A DNA stretch of 53,256 bases from Saccharomonospora sp. CUA-673 (GCF_001942305.1 NZ_MKKE01000029.1:1-53256); one strand, 5' to 3'. Counted from the stretch's first letter, positions 10,379-20,006 are shown. Notes: a model not told the origin generated them from the letters alone. Numbers and translations: made by a program.

Positions 10379-12697
10379 TCAGGCCGGCCTGCGCTCGTCA
10401 GCCGCCTTCTCAGAGCCCTTGTCGGACGGCCGGTCGGCCGGCATGTCGGTACGCACGTAGCGGTTGCGCTTGCCGCCGCGGAAGACGTACTCCCGCAGCC
10501 AGGTGCCCAGCATCACGCGCGAGTAGTTCGCGCCGTACTTGATGCTGCCGCCCTTCTTGCTGGCGCCGTTGTTGCGCAGCTCCATCGTCATCGGCACCTC
10601 GAGCACGCGAGCACCGCGCGCCATGACGCCGAGCAGCAGCTCCGAGGCCTGGTACTGCGGCTCGCGCAGCGTCACCGACGCCGCGAGGTCGGCGGGCATG
10701 GCGCGGAAGCCGAACGACGTGTCGGTGATCTTCTGCATCGTCAGCACCGAGGCGAGCCACGCGAACACGCGCACACCCAGCCAGCGCACGCTGCTGTCGT
10801 ACTTGCCGGAACCCAGGCGGCGCGAGCCGGTCACGAAGTCGGCCGTGCCGTCGAGCAGCGGCTTCATGAGCATCGGCAGCTCGTTGTTGTCGTACTGGCC
10901 GTCGGCGTCGGTCGTGACGACCCAGTCGGCACCGCACTCGGCGGCCAGCCGGTAGCCGAGCCGCAGCGCACCGCCCTGACCACGGTTCTTCGGCGCCTCG
11001 CACACGTAGGCACCGGCCGCGCGGGCCACCTCGGCCGTGCCGTCGGTGGCACCGTCGACCACCACGAGCGTCGAGACCGGGATGTCCCCGCAGTGCGTGG
11101 GCATGTTCTGCAGCACCGGGGTGATGCCCTTGGCCTCGTTGTAGGCCGCGATGACCACGACCAGCGGGCTCAGCGGGGCCTCGCCGTAGCGGCTGCGGAA
11201 CTCGGACACGGCGGCGGTGTCCACGTCGTCGGGGTAGTCGTCCATCTTCGGACGTCGACCACCCTTCACGGGCTTCTTACCCAGGCCGAATATGGCGGCC
11301 AGCCCCAAGACGCCGCCGATCGGCAGCAGGACGAGCGCAGGCAACTGATACCTCCAGGAGAACTCGAACGCGGCGGAACCTGCCAAGATGATGAGAGCGC
11401 TGCCGGTGGCAAGGAAAGCCCCGGATCGTAGCGGTGATCCGCGTGACTTGCCTACACCGACCACTCCCAGAATGCCGAACAGCGCATACACCGCGAGCAG
11501 CGGCCCCCACGTATACCCGCCGTTCAGCTGGTAGGAACGCAGAAACGCCGCCAGGTCGGGGTCGGCATGCGGTAACTGGTCGTCATAGGCCAGCGACCAC
11601 GCGTGATAGGTCTGCGGGGTTTCGGTCCCCACGTCGTGGTACGGGTAGTGCGACTGGAACTGCCACCGCTCCACGGGGACGTCGTTGTAGAACGTCTCCT
11701 TGAACGGCGAGAAGTTCTTGCCGAAGTCGTAGAGGATCGCGCCGGCGACGTCGAGCGGCTGCTCGAACATCACGTGGTACGCGAACTGCCTGGCCAGCGT
11801 GGCCTTGTCGCGCTCGTCGGGCAGCGGTTCCTCGGGCCAGTCGGCCGAGCCGTACTGGAAGTGGGTGTAGAAGTCGACCGACTCGCGCTCGTCGATGGGC
11901 TCCTCGGGACACATGATGCGCATGCCCTGGTCGTCGGGCAGCCGGTCGCAGTCGGCGATGGTGGCCATCCGGCCGTACAGCACGTTGTTGGACGCGCCGG
12001 TCAGACCGAACGAGCCGGCGTGCACGGCGTAGTACGACATGTAGCCGACCAGCACGAGCCCGAGCCCGACGAGTCCGGCCAGGGTCCGGCCGATCGCGTG
12101 CCGCCGCCCCTTCGATGTGGTCCACAGCTTCCAGCCGCCGTAGGCCAGCAGCAGGAACAGCACCAGCGGCACGGCGATGGTCATGCCGATCGTGCGGGTG
12201 AACACCGCCACCGCGAGCAGCCCGCCTGCCAGCGCGGCGCGCTGCCAGGTCGCCTCGCCGCGCGAGAGCAGCGCCCAGACCATGCCGACCAGGAGGGCCT
12301 GGAACAGGACCTCCGACATCAGGGTCGCTTCGATCTGGATCTGGTAGGCGTCCAGCAGCACCGGGGCGGCCGCCAACGCGGCCAGCCAGCCACGATCGGT
12401 GTAGCGCAGGGCGAGGCGGTACAACGCCAGCGCCATCAGTACGCCGATGACGTGCTGCACCGCCTGCACCCAGGCGAAGCCGCCGAACTCCAGCAGCCCC
12501 TTCAGCAGCAGCGTGTAGCCGAGGGGGTTGAGGTCGGTCGGCCGCAGTTCCTCGAGGTTGCCGAGGTAGCGGAACGTGTCGATGTAGAGCAGGGCGGGCT
12601 GGTAGGCCAGCCACGCCACGATCCGCAGTGCGACGCCGCCCACCAGCAGCAGTCCAATGAGCCAGTGGCGGCGGAGAAAGGAGGACACTCCGGGCAC
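10379..12697 (-). CDS. GT-C-like membrane domain fused to a DPM1-like family 2 glycosyltransferase
   Basis: A 772-residue protein. Residues 1-475 form a multi-pass membrane domain of the PMT/ArnT-like GT-C type, with an acidic residue in the first loop (ALLYIDTFRYLG, about 40) and a large extracellular loop at about 240-400. After a basic linker, residues 515-740 are a cytosolic GT2 domain: VVVIAAYNEAKGI, VVVDGATDGTAEVA and the DXD-like TTDADGQYDNNEL. The GT2 part resembles polyprenyl-phosphate sugar synthases. One polypeptide could therefore load a lipid carrier inside and use it outside. GTG start. It lies 44 bases after the epimerase gene in the same operon. Confidence 0.85.
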   Translation of the reverse strand: MPGVSSFLRRHWLIGLLLVGGVALRIVAWLAYQPALLYIDTFRYLGNLEELRPTDLNPLGYTLLLKGLLEFGGFAWVQAVQHVIGVLMALALYRLALRYTDRGWLAALAAAPVLLDAYQIQIEATLMSEVLFQALLVGMVWALLSRGEATWQRAALAGGLLAVAVFTRTIGMTIAVPLVLFLLLAYGGWKLWTTSKGRRHAIGRTLAGLVGLGLVLVGYMSYYAVHAGSFGLTGASNNVLYGRMATIADCDRLPDDQGMRIMCPEEPIDERESVDFYTHFQYGSADWPEEPLPDERDKATLARQFAYHVMFEQPLDVAGAILYDFGKNFSPFKETFYNDVPVERWQFQSHYPYHDVGTETPQTYHAWSLAYDDQLPHADPDLAAFLRSYQLNGGYTWGPLLAVYALFGILGVVGVGKSRGSPLRSGAFLATGSALIILAGSAAFEFSWRYQLPALVLLPIGGVLGLAAIFGLGKKPVKGGRRPKMDDYPDDVDTAAVSEFRSRYGEAPLSPLVVVIAAYNEAKGITPVLQNMPTHCGDIPVSTLVVVDGATDGTAEVARAAGAYVCEAPKNRGQGGALRLGYRLAAECGADWVVTTDADGQYDNNELPMLMKPLLDGTADFVTGSRRLGSGKYDSSVRWLGVRVFAWLASVLTMQKITDTSFGFRAMPADLAASVTLREPQYQASELLLGVMARGARVLEVPMTMELRNNGASKKGGSIKYGANYSRVMLGTWLREYVFRGGKRNRYVRTDMPADRPSDKGSEKAADERRPA

Positions 12698-12741
12698 TTT
12701 CGTCTCGGGCCGTGAGGGCGGCGGTCTCGGCGGTCGGCGGA

Positions 12742-13685
12742 TCAGCCGGCGTCCGCGGCGGCCTTCTGGAAGTATTCCCAGGTCGCGGCCAAGCCACCCT
12801 TGAGGTCGAAGGACGGGGTGTAGCCGATCGTGTCGGCGCTGCCGGAGATGTCGACGATCACCGCCGGCATCTCACCGCCCGGCGCCGGTACGTGCTCCAC
12901 GGGGATCTCCGCGCCCGTCACGGCGCGCACCCCCTCGATCATGTCGAGCACCGACACCGACCTGCCGCCGCCGACGATCGCGCGGCCGACGTACCGGGTG
13001 TCCCAGGCGCCGGTGATGCCGGAGACGATGTCGTCGAGGAACACCAGGTCCCGCTTCTGCTGACCGTCGCCGTAGACCTTCACGCCCTCGCCCTGCAGCG
13101 CGGCGCGCATGAGGCGCGGAATGAAGCTGTCCTTGTGCGACATACCCGGGCCGTAGACGTTGGTGAAGCGCAGCGACGTGGTCTTCACGCCGTAGGCGCC
13201 CGCGTAGCCGGACATCAGCATCTCGCAGGCGGCCTTCGTCGCGCCGTACGGCGTGAGCGGCGCCAGCGGCAGGTCCGGGTTGATCGTGGCCGTGCCGACG
13301 TCGCCGACCACCGCGTTCGTCGAGGCCAGGATGAACCGCGGCACCTCGTGGATGCGCGCCAGCTCGAGCAGCTCGTGGGTGATGTCGACGTTCTCGGTGT
13401 AGGTCTCGGCCGGCATCTCCACCGACTTGAGGACCGACGTGATCGCGGCGAGGTGGATGATGCCGTCGACGCCGGGCTTGATGGCCCGCTCGCGCACGTC
13501 GCGTCCTTCAGGTCGCCCTGGACGTGGATGACCCCTTCGTCGTCCGGGTACGGCGAGGGTTCCCTGTCGATGACGGTGACCTGCGCGCCGCGCTCGCGGA
13601 ACTTCGCGACGACCGCGCGCCCGATGAATCCGCTACCACCGGTGACGACGACGTTGCACACGTCTTGAGCGTTAGACGAAGCCAT
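12742..13685 (-). CDS. NAD-dependent nucleotide-sugar epimerase/dehydratase, one frameshift
   Basis: Restoring one base near 13500 gives a 314-residue extended SDR: VVVTGGSGFIGRAVVAKFRE cofactor loop near residue 12, IHLAAITSV, ASTNAVVGDVG, and catalytic YGATK. GalE/UDP-glucose 4-epimerase-like in length and order, but the substrate cannot be assigned. ATG 13685 is seven bases after TACTTT (13693-13698), a leaderless pattern. It is the first gene of an operon with the GT fusion. In the raw sequence the reading frame breaks after GDLKDA, where GCGGAC appears as GCGAC. Confidence 0.85.
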
Positions 13686-13941
13686 GCGCCGTAAAGTACC
13701 GGCCCCTCGAACGGCCACTGTCGCCGACCGCCCAATACTCCGTCGCCGGGCCCTCGGCAAGGCTCCGACCTGGTCGTTATCGACCCGTGAAATCCGACTA
13801 ACACCGTGAAAGGCGCGCTGACCTGGGCCGTCTGTCCGTCCGCACTGATCCGTATGTCCGGTCCCGACCCGCGATCCTGTGGTTGTCGTCACAGCGAGCC
13901 GAAAGCGACCGTGGGGCCCTTGGGAGCTTTCGGGCGGCGGG
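13686..13941. other. intergenic region holding half-repeat R6
   Basis: Between the epimerase start and the DUF2537 stop, both minus strand. It carries the epimerase promoter hexamer (13693-13698) and at 13905-13927 a single arm of the palindromic repeat (GCGACCGTGGGGCCCTTGGG...), bounded by short GAAAG/CTTTC inverted ends. No ORF is convincing. Confidence 0.75.
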
Positions 13942-14727
13942 TCAGAGGGCGATGATGAGGACGCCTACCCAGGAGAGGGCTATGCCTGCGGTGGTGCCGC
14001 CGACGATCCAGCGGACCACCGGGACCTGCCTGCCGAGCCACAGCGACGGCGCGAGCCCCGCGGTCACGATCAGTCCCGCGCCGATCGCGACGATCCCGTG
14101 CGTCGCCGATGCCAGTGCGCCGGCCAGCGCCAGCATCGCCACGATGATCATCGCCGCGAAGAACCCCGCCACCAGCAGACCCGTGCCCCACGGTGTCGGT
14201 CCCGGCTCCCGCGCCGCGCGCGCATGCCAGTAGGCCGGCCCCGCGAGCCGCCGCGGCGCCGCATGCCGCGGCCTGCCCGGCGCCCCGGACGGCACCCGGC
14301 CCGCCCCGGCGCCCGGCCCCGACCCGCCGGCACCCGGCATGCCGCCGGCACCGGCAACCGGCCTAGCCCCCGCACCCACACCGCCCGCGGTCACCTCGCC
14401 TGCGTCGACGGCGCTCTGGTGGGGGTCGACGCTCGGCGGGCTCAGGACGAACGTCCGCCCTTCCACCGGGTCGTGCACGCGGACCGCCACACCCAACGTC
14501 GTGGCCACGCGGCGCGCCAGCTGCCGGCCCCGCCGCGCCACGACCTCGAGCCCGTCCGCGTCCGCGGCACCCGAACCGACGAGCACCGAGACCCGGGCCC
14601 ACTCGTGCAGGGCGTCGGTGAGCTCGTCACTGAGCTGCATCGCCCGCGGGTCGGTCTCGTGGCCGTCCTCGCGCGTGAGGACGGCGCGGTCACCGCGGAC
14701 CCCGAGTTCGAGCTCAGCTCCCCACAT
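13942..14727 (-). CDS. DUF2537 membrane protein
   Basis: A 261-residue protein. The N-terminal 115 residues are soluble (RVSVLVGSGAADADGLEVVARRGRQ-type region), followed by a Gly/Ala/Pro-rich linker and a C-terminal membrane part with four predicted helices (LLVAGFFAAMIIVAMLALAG, HGIVAIGAGLIVTAGL, VVRWIVGGTTAGIAL, LSWVGVLIIAL). This is the DUF2537 family, function unknown, restricted to actinobacteria. Its start overlaps the 3' end of the SpoU methylase gene by 14 bases, so they are cotranscribed. In mycobacteria the same pair precedes sepH directly; here the glycan block intervenes. Confidence 0.85.
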   Translation of the reverse strand: MWGAELELGVRGDRAVLTREDGHETDPRAMQLSDELTDALHEWARVSVLVGSGAADADGLEVVARRGRQLARRVATTLGVAVRVHDPVEGRTFVLSPPSVDPHQSAVDAGEVTAGGVGAGARPVAGAGGMPGAGGSGPGAGAGRVPSGAPGRPRHAAPRRLAGPAYWHARAAREPGPTPWGTGLLVAGFFAAMIIVAMLALAGALASATHGIVAIGAGLIVTAGLAPSLWLGRQVPVVRWIVGGTTAGIALSWVGVLIIAL

Positions 14728-15562
14728 GGTCGCCCGCGCCCTCCCTGCGCACCGTCAACTCGTAGAAGGCGACGGCACCGGTCGTCGCGACGTTGAGCGA
14801 GTCGACGCCGTCGGCCATCGGGATCGACACGGCGACGTCGGCGGCCGCGAGTGCGGCCTCCGACAGTCCGTGTCCCTCCGAACCGAGCATCAACGCCACC
14901 TTGCCCGATCCGGCGGCCTCCCACAGGGCGGCCGCGCCGGGCCGCGGGGTGAGCGCGGCGAGCCGGAACCCGGACGCGCGCAACGTTCGCAGCGCCTCCT
15001 CCCACTCGCCTGCGTCGGAGGCGACGGTGAACGGCACGCGCAGCACGTGTCCCATCGACACGCGCACGCTGCGCCGGTACAGCGGATCGGAACAGCCCGG
15101 CCCGAGCAGGACGCCGTCGACGCCGAGCGCGGCGGCGTTGCGGAAGAGCGCGCCGAGGTTCTCGTGATCGCCGACACCCTCGAGCACGGCGAGCACGCGC
15201 GCCCCGGCGACGAGTTCGGCCACCGACGGTTGCGGTGCCTTGTCGGCCGTGGCGAGCACGCCGCGGTTGAGGTGGAAGCCGACGACGCGGGCCATCACGT
15301 CGGCGGAGGTGACGTAGGCGGGCACATCGAGCCCACCGAGCACGTCGGACAGTTCGTCGATCCGCCGCTGCACGCCGAGCAGCGCGCGCACCGGGTACGA
15401 CGATTCGACGAGTCTGCGCACGACGACGGTGCCCTCGGCGATGACGAGACCGCGTCCGCCGGGCCGGTCCGGCCGGCGGTCGGCGGTGGTGAGGTCACGG
15501 AACTCGTCGAGCCGCGGGTCGGAGACGTCGTCGGTGTGGATCAACAGTGCTGGTCCGGCCAC
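14714..15562 (-). CDS. SpoU/TrmH family RNA 2'-O-methyltransferase
   Basis: A 282-residue protein starting at GTG 15562. An N-terminal L30e-like substrate-binding domain (about 1-110) precedes a SPOUT domain with the three signature motifs: EGVGDHENLGALFRNAAALG (motif 1), ALMLGSEGHGLSE (motif 2) and IPMADGVDSLNVATTGAVAF (motif 3). It would methylate a ribose 2'-OH of rRNA or tRNA using SAM; the target nucleotide is not evident. A longer frame exists upstream but lacks family features. Confidence 0.92.
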   Translation of the reverse strand: MAGPALLIHTDDVSDPRLDEFRDLTTADRRPDRPGGRGLVIAEGTVVVRRLVESSYPVRALLGVQRRIDELSDVLGGLDVPAYVTSADVMARVVGFHLNRGVLATADKAPQPSVAELVAGARVLAVLEGVGDHENLGALFRNAAALGVDGVLLGPGCSDPLYRRSVRVSMGHVLRVPFTVASDAGEWEEALRTLRASGFRLAALTPRPGAAALWEAAGSGKVALMLGSEGHGLSEAALAAADVAVSIPMADGVDSLNVATTGAVAFYELTVRREGAGDHVGS

Positions 15563-15861
15563 CCGCAGAGTGTCGCACTGCACCCCTTGCGCCCGTGTCA
15601 GTGCTCCGAACGTCGGGCATCCCGTTCGTGCGAACGCAGTCGCCTCGCGGAGGGTGAGGCAGAACCCACCGCAGAGCACCGGTTTGGCCGCTGGTCCCGG
15701 GTCCGCGAGGTGTGCCAACGTCGCCTTCTGCCACGGAAACACGCGCAGTATGCGGCGTGGGTCCGAGAGTGAGGGGCCCACCGGCCACCGCACCGCCCGG
15801 CCCCCGTTACCGCGGGTCGCCCGACGCGGGGAGATGGACACAGTCTCGGGAGGAAGCACCG
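15563..15861. other. divergent intergenic region
   Basis: About 300 bases between the SpoU methylase and the GCS2-like gene. Open frames run through it on both strands because of the base composition, but none resembles a protein family. It presumably holds both promoters. The plus-strand gene has a clear GGAGGA site just before 15862. Confidence 0.5.
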
Positions 15862-17401
15862 ATGGGCCAGGACGTCTCTCCGAGAAGCCGTCCCCCACAC
15901 GATCGCGGGCAGTACCGGCACAAGATGCAGCGGTGTCTCGACACGTTCGCCCGCATGCTCGCCGAGGAGCGCTTCACGTTCCCGCGCAAGCACATCGGCC
16001 TCGAGGTGGAGCTGAACCTCGTCGACAGCGCGATGCGCCCGTCGATGTCGAACGCGGCCGTGCTGGCCGCCATCGACGACGAGCTGTTCACGACGGAGCT
16101 CTCGCAACACAACATCGAGCTGAACGTGCCGCCCCGCCCGCTCGACGGCGAATCGGCGTTGCAGCTCGAGAACGACCTGCACGCCCACATCGGCAGGGCG
16201 GACGCGACGGCGCGCGAATCGGGCGCGCACGTGGCGGCGATCGGCATCCTGCGACGATCGGCGACGAGCACTTCGACCAGAAGTGGCTCACCAACAACCC
16301 GCGCTACGCGTTGCTCAACGACCGGATCCTGGCCAGTCGCGGGGAATGCCCGTTGCTGTCGCTCGAGGGCCGGACGTTGAACGGGCAGTACTCGGCCCTG
16401 TCGGCGTCGTCTGCGCGGACCGCGCAGTCCGTGCCGTCGGAGGATCTGCACACCTACACCGAGTCGATCCTGCCGGAGGCGCGTGCACGTCGGTGCAGCT
16501 GCATCTGCAGGTGGCGCCCGACGACTTCGCGGCGCACTGGAACGCGGCGCAATGCCTTGCGGGGCCGCAGGTCGCGCTCGGCGCCAACTCGCCGTTCCTG
16601 CTGGGCAAGGCACTGTGGGCGGAGACGCGCATCCCGCTGTTCCTACAGGCCACCGACACCCGTCCGGAGGAGTTGAAGAACCAGGGTGTGCGGCCGCGGG
16701 TGTGGTTCGGCGAACGGTGGATCACGTCGATCTTCGACCTGTTCGAGGAGAACGTGCGCTACTTCCCCGGTCTGCTGCCCGAGACCGACGACGAGGACCC
16801 GATGGACGCCCTCGATGACGGTAGGGCGCCGAAGCTGACGGAGCTGCGGCTGCACAACGGCACGGTGTGGCGGTGGAACCGGCCCGTGTACGACGTCGTC
16901 GACGGCACCCCGCACCTGCGCGTGGAGAACCGGGTCCTTCCCGCGGGGCCGACGGCGCTGGACATGATGGCCAACGCCGCGTTGTTCTACGGCGCCCAGC
17001 GCGCGTTGGCCGAGGAGGAACGTCCCGTGTGGACCCGGATGTCCTTCCACGCCGCCGAGCAGAACCTGCACGCGGGCGCGCGGCACGGGTTCGACGCGCA
17101 GTTCTACTGGCCGGGCATCGGGACGGTGCCGCCCGACGAACTGGCGTTGCGTGTGCTGCTCCCGCTGGCGCACGAGGGTCTGCGCAGCTCCGGGGTGTCG
17201 AGCGCGGTCGCCGACCGCTACCTGGGCGTCGTCGAACGTCGCTGCGTCACCAAGCGCAACGGCAGCACGTGGCAGCGGGACGCCGTCGCCGCGGCGCAGC
17301 AGCGCGGCCTCGACCGCGACTCGGCGCTCGCCGCGATGCTGGGGCACTACCTGGACCTCGCGCGCGAGGGCGAGCCGGTGCACGATTGGCCGGTACCCTG
17401 A
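15862..17401 (+). CDS. GCS2-type carboxylate-amine ligase (glutamate-cysteine ligase family), two frameshifts
   Basis: Two restored bases (near 16251 and 16479) give about 513 residues, the size of actinobacterial GCS2-like ligases. The metal/ATP-binding acidic motif IGLEVELNLVD lies near residue 50, followed by NIELNVPPRPL, LTNNPRYALLNDRIL, and the C-terminal HLQVAPDDFAAHWNAAQ and QNLHAGARHGFDAQFYW segments. Members join glutamate to an amine using ATP; the thiol in this order is normally mycothiol, so glutathione synthesis is not implied. ATG 15862 has GGAGGA eight bases upstream. The TetR gene follows after 35 bases. Confidence 0.8.
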
Positions 17402-17436
17402 CAAGGGTCCGAGCGAGGAGACCCCGGAAGGCCGCG

Positions 17437-18065
17437 ATGCCCAAGATCATCGGCAGTTCGCTGGGTGAGCACCGCAAACAGGTGCGCACCAAGGTCTTCG
17501 ACGCCCTGCGCAACCAGCTCTACGAACGCGGATTCGACGCGATCACCCTGGCCGGCGTGGCCGCCGAGGCCGGTGTCGGCCGCACCGCGATGTACAACCA
17601 CTTCCCCGACCGCGAGCACCTGCTCGTCGCGTTCGTCGAGGACGAGGCGGCCCGGTACGTGGCGCGGCTCACCGAGGCCATCGACACCGTCGACGACCCG
17701 GCCGACAAGCTCGCCGTGTTCGCCCGCCTCCAGCTGGAGACGCTGGCCGAGTACCACCTGCCGCCGGGCACGGCGCTGGGCCGCACGCTCGGCCGGACCG
17801 CCTATCGGCGCATCGCCGCGCACGCCGACCCGATCGGCGAGGTGCTCGACGGCATCCTGCGCGACGGCATGCGCCGCGGGCGGTGGCCGGAACAGGACCC
17901 GGCCGTGCTCGCCCCGATGGTCGCGGCGGCGCTCGGCGCCCGCCAGGTCGTCGACGTGCCCGCCGACGAACTGCCGCGCGCATCGACCTCGCCGTGGCGT
18001 TCGTCCTACGCGCGGTTGGAGTAATTCCCGCCGACGACTCGCCACGGACCGGGCCGCGCCACTAG
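17437..18065 (+). CDS. TetR family regulator, C terminus frameshifted
   Basis: N-terminal helix-turn-helix (ITLAGVAAEAGVGRTAMYNHF, residues about 30-50) and an all-helical ligand domain. In the raw sequence the frame stops at 18024, but one missing G near 17981 would restore a typical ending (AIDLAVAFVLRAVGV) and a stop at 18065, giving 209 residues. The palindrome at 18071-18091, between this gene and heme oxygenase, is a good operator candidate, so it probably represses the downstream gene. The ligand is unknown; heme or biliverdin is a guess from context. Confidence 0.85.
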
Positions 18066-18070
18066 GCTCG

Positions 18071-18091
18071 TTTCTGACAGCGCGTCAGAAA
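18071..18091. promoter_or_regulatory. candidate TetR operator upstream of heme oxygenase
   Basis: TTTCTGAC-N5-GTCAGAAA, two perfect 8-bp arms, begins five bases after the corrected TetR stop and ends 21 bases before the heme oxygenase ATG. Size and symmetry fit a TetR dimer site. Confidence 0.65.
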
Positions 18092-18112
18092 CGCCGAGCC
18101 GATGGAGGCGTC

Positions 18113-18775
18113 ATGACCGGACAGGCGACCGAACCGTTCTCCCGACGACTCCGCGCATCGACCCACGAGGTGCACGAGCGCGCCCACCACTCGAGCTACA
18201 TGAACGCGCTGCTCGACGGCAGGCTCACCCTCGACGGGTACACGGCGCTGGCCGAGCAGTACGCCTTCATCTACGGCACGCTCGAGGACGCCGCCGCGAC
18301 CATGTCGACCGACCCCGTCGGCGGTCCGTTCGTCATCCCCGAGCTGCACCGCATGCCCGGGCTCACCGCCGACCTCGACCGACTCGCCGGCCCCGGCTGG
18401 CGCGACCGGATCACCCCGAGCCCCGCCACCAGCGCCTACGTCGAACGACTCACGGAGGTCGCGTTCACCTGGCCGGGCGGATACGTCGCGCACCAGTACA
18501 CGCGCTACCTCGGCGACCTCGCCGGCGGACAGGTCGTCGGCAAACTCCTCGAACGCAGCTACGGCATCACCGGCGCCGGAGCGCAGTTCTACGACTTCTC
18601 GGCACTGGGCAGCCCGTCGGCGTTCCGCACCCGCTACCGCACGCTGCTCGACGACGCCCCCTGGGACGAGGCCGAGCACGCGCACATCATGGCCGAGACG
18701 CGGCGGGCCTTCGAGCTCAACATCGCCGTGCTCGACGACCTCGCCGACGCCGTCGACGTGCACGCCGCCGCCTGA
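18113..18775 (+). CDS. hmuO: biliverdin-producing heme oxygenase
   Basis: A 220-residue HmuO-like heme oxygenase, which opens heme to biliverdin, CO and ferrous iron. The proximal histidine lies in RASTHEVHERAHHSSYM (about residue 18-30), the distal helix carries RYLGDLAGGQVVG (about 137) and the C-terminal part has WDEAEHAHIMAETRRAFELN. ATG 18113 with GATGGAGG upstream. Preceded by a TetR gene and a palindromic operator; followed by sodA, which fits handling of released iron and oxidants. Confidence 0.94.
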   Translation: MTGQATEPFSRRLRASTHEVHERAHHSSYMNALLDGRLTLDGYTALAEQYAFIYGTLEDAAATMSTDPVGGPFVIPELHRMPGLTADLDRLAGPGWRDRITPSPATSAYVERLTEVAFTWPGGYVAHQYTRYLGDLAGGQVVGKLLERSYGITGAGAQFYDFSALGSPSAFRTRYRTLLDDAPWDEAEHAHIMAETRRAFELNIAVLDDLADAVDVHAAA

Positions 18776-18941
18776 CCCGAGACGATCACCGGAGTGACCC
18801 AACCGACATGTCGTTGACCTCCACTTAGGTAGAGGGAGCAAGGTCAACTCGGGCCCACCCGGTTAGCACACCACCATGGCGGCGACTAGGTTGGCACACG
18901 CGACGTTCAGCGCAAGCGACCTCAACGACGAAGGAGGGCTC

Positions 18942-19563
18942 ATGCCACGTACGAGCTTCCCGACCTCGACTACGACTACGGTGCCCTCGAGCCGCACATC
19001 TCGGGCGAGATCAACGAGCTGCACCACAGCAAGCACCACCAGACCTACGTCAACGGCGCAAACCAGACCCTCGAGAAGCTCGCCGCCGCGCGCGACGCCG
19101 ACGACTTCGGCTCGATCGTCGGCCTCGAGACCACCCTGGCCTTCAACCTCGCCGGCCACGCCAACCACGTCGTGTGGTGGAAGATCCTGTCCCCCAACGG
19201 CGGCGACAAGCGACCGGCGAGCTGGCCGCCGCCATCGACGACGCCTTCGGCTCGTTCGACAAGTTCAAGGCCCAGTTCACCGCGGTCTGCACCACCATCC
19301 AGGGCAACGGCTGGGGCGCGCTGTCGTGGGACCCGATCGGCCAGACGCTGATCACCCAGCAGCTCCGCGACCACCACAACAACCTCATCCTGCCGACCGT
19401 TCCCATCCTGCTGGTCGACGTGTGGGAGCACGCCTTCTACCTGCAGTACAAGAACGTCAAGCCGGACTACGTCAACGCCCTCTGGAACGTCTTCGACTGG
19501 GCCGAGATCGGCAAGCGCTTCGAGGACGCCAAGGCCGGCCGCAACGGCCTGCTCAGCGCCTGA
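18942..19563 (+). CDS. sodA: superoxide dismutase (Fe/Mn), two frameshifts
   Basis: With two restored bases (one T near 18949, one C near 19210) it is a normal 207-residue Fe/Mn SOD. Metal ligands are visible in [24 protein letters not shown] and [26 protein letters not shown] is the usual middle motif. It converts superoxide to peroxide and oxygen in the cytoplasm. AAGGAGGG lies just before ATG 18942. A single-copy essential-type gene with two frame breaks is almost certainly misread. A strong terminator follows at 19663. Confidence 0.93.
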
Positions 19564-19591
19564 GCCGCTCCTGCCGCGTCAGCGGCACGTA

Positions 19592-19655
19592 GCGCGCAGC
19601 GCGGCGTGCGCGCAGCGCGGCGTGCGCGCAGCGCGGCGTGCGCGCAGCGCACGTG
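19592..19655. repeat. 16-bp tandem repeat downstream of sodA
   Basis: Three exact copies of GCGCGCAGCGCGGCGT (from 19592, 19608 and 19624) and a fourth diverged copy to 19655, just ahead of the sodA terminator. Almost pure GC. Confidence 0.92.
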
Positions 19656-19662
19656 TAGCCAG

Positions 19663-19697
19663 GGCCCCGTTCGGATCTGATCCGGGCGGGGCCTTTT
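19663..19697 (+). terminator. sodA intrinsic terminator with U tract
   Basis: GGCCCCG...CGGATC pairs with GATCCG...CGGGGCC and is followed by TTTT at 19694-19697. The best classical Rho-independent terminator in the window. Confidence 0.9.
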
Positions 19698-19721
19698 GGT
19701 GTTTTGGGGACTTCGGAGGCC

Positions 19722-19931
19722 GTGTCAGCACCTTGCGTCGCCGTGTTGGCATTTTGTGGCGTCGTGTTGGCGTTTTGTGGTGCCGTGTTGGCATTCTGCG
19801 TCGCCGTGTTGGCGTTCTGCGTCGTTGTGTTGGCGGTTTGGGTCGTTGTGTTGGCATTCTGTGGTGCCGTGTTGGCGTTCTGCGTCGCTGTGTTGGCATT
19901 CTGCGTCGTTGTGTTGGCGGTTTGGGTGCGG
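19722..19931. repeat. 21-bp minisatellite, about ten units
   Basis: Units begin GTGTTGGCNTTCTGC and recur every 21 bases from 19722 to about 19931, with alternating CATT/CGTT/CGGT variants. The + strand is strongly G/T-rich and the array is lower in GC than its surroundings. Because 21 is a multiple of three, open frames run through on both strands: + reads VLAFC-like heptads, - reads ANTxTQN-like heptads. Neither frame has a convincing gene start, so I treat it as noncoding. Confidence 0.95.
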
Positions 19932-20006
19932 GATCTGTGCTTGAGGTGAGAGTGCCTCGCCGGCGGGCAGGTCTCCGGGATGGTCGGGCGGCGTTGCCGC
20001 TGCTCC

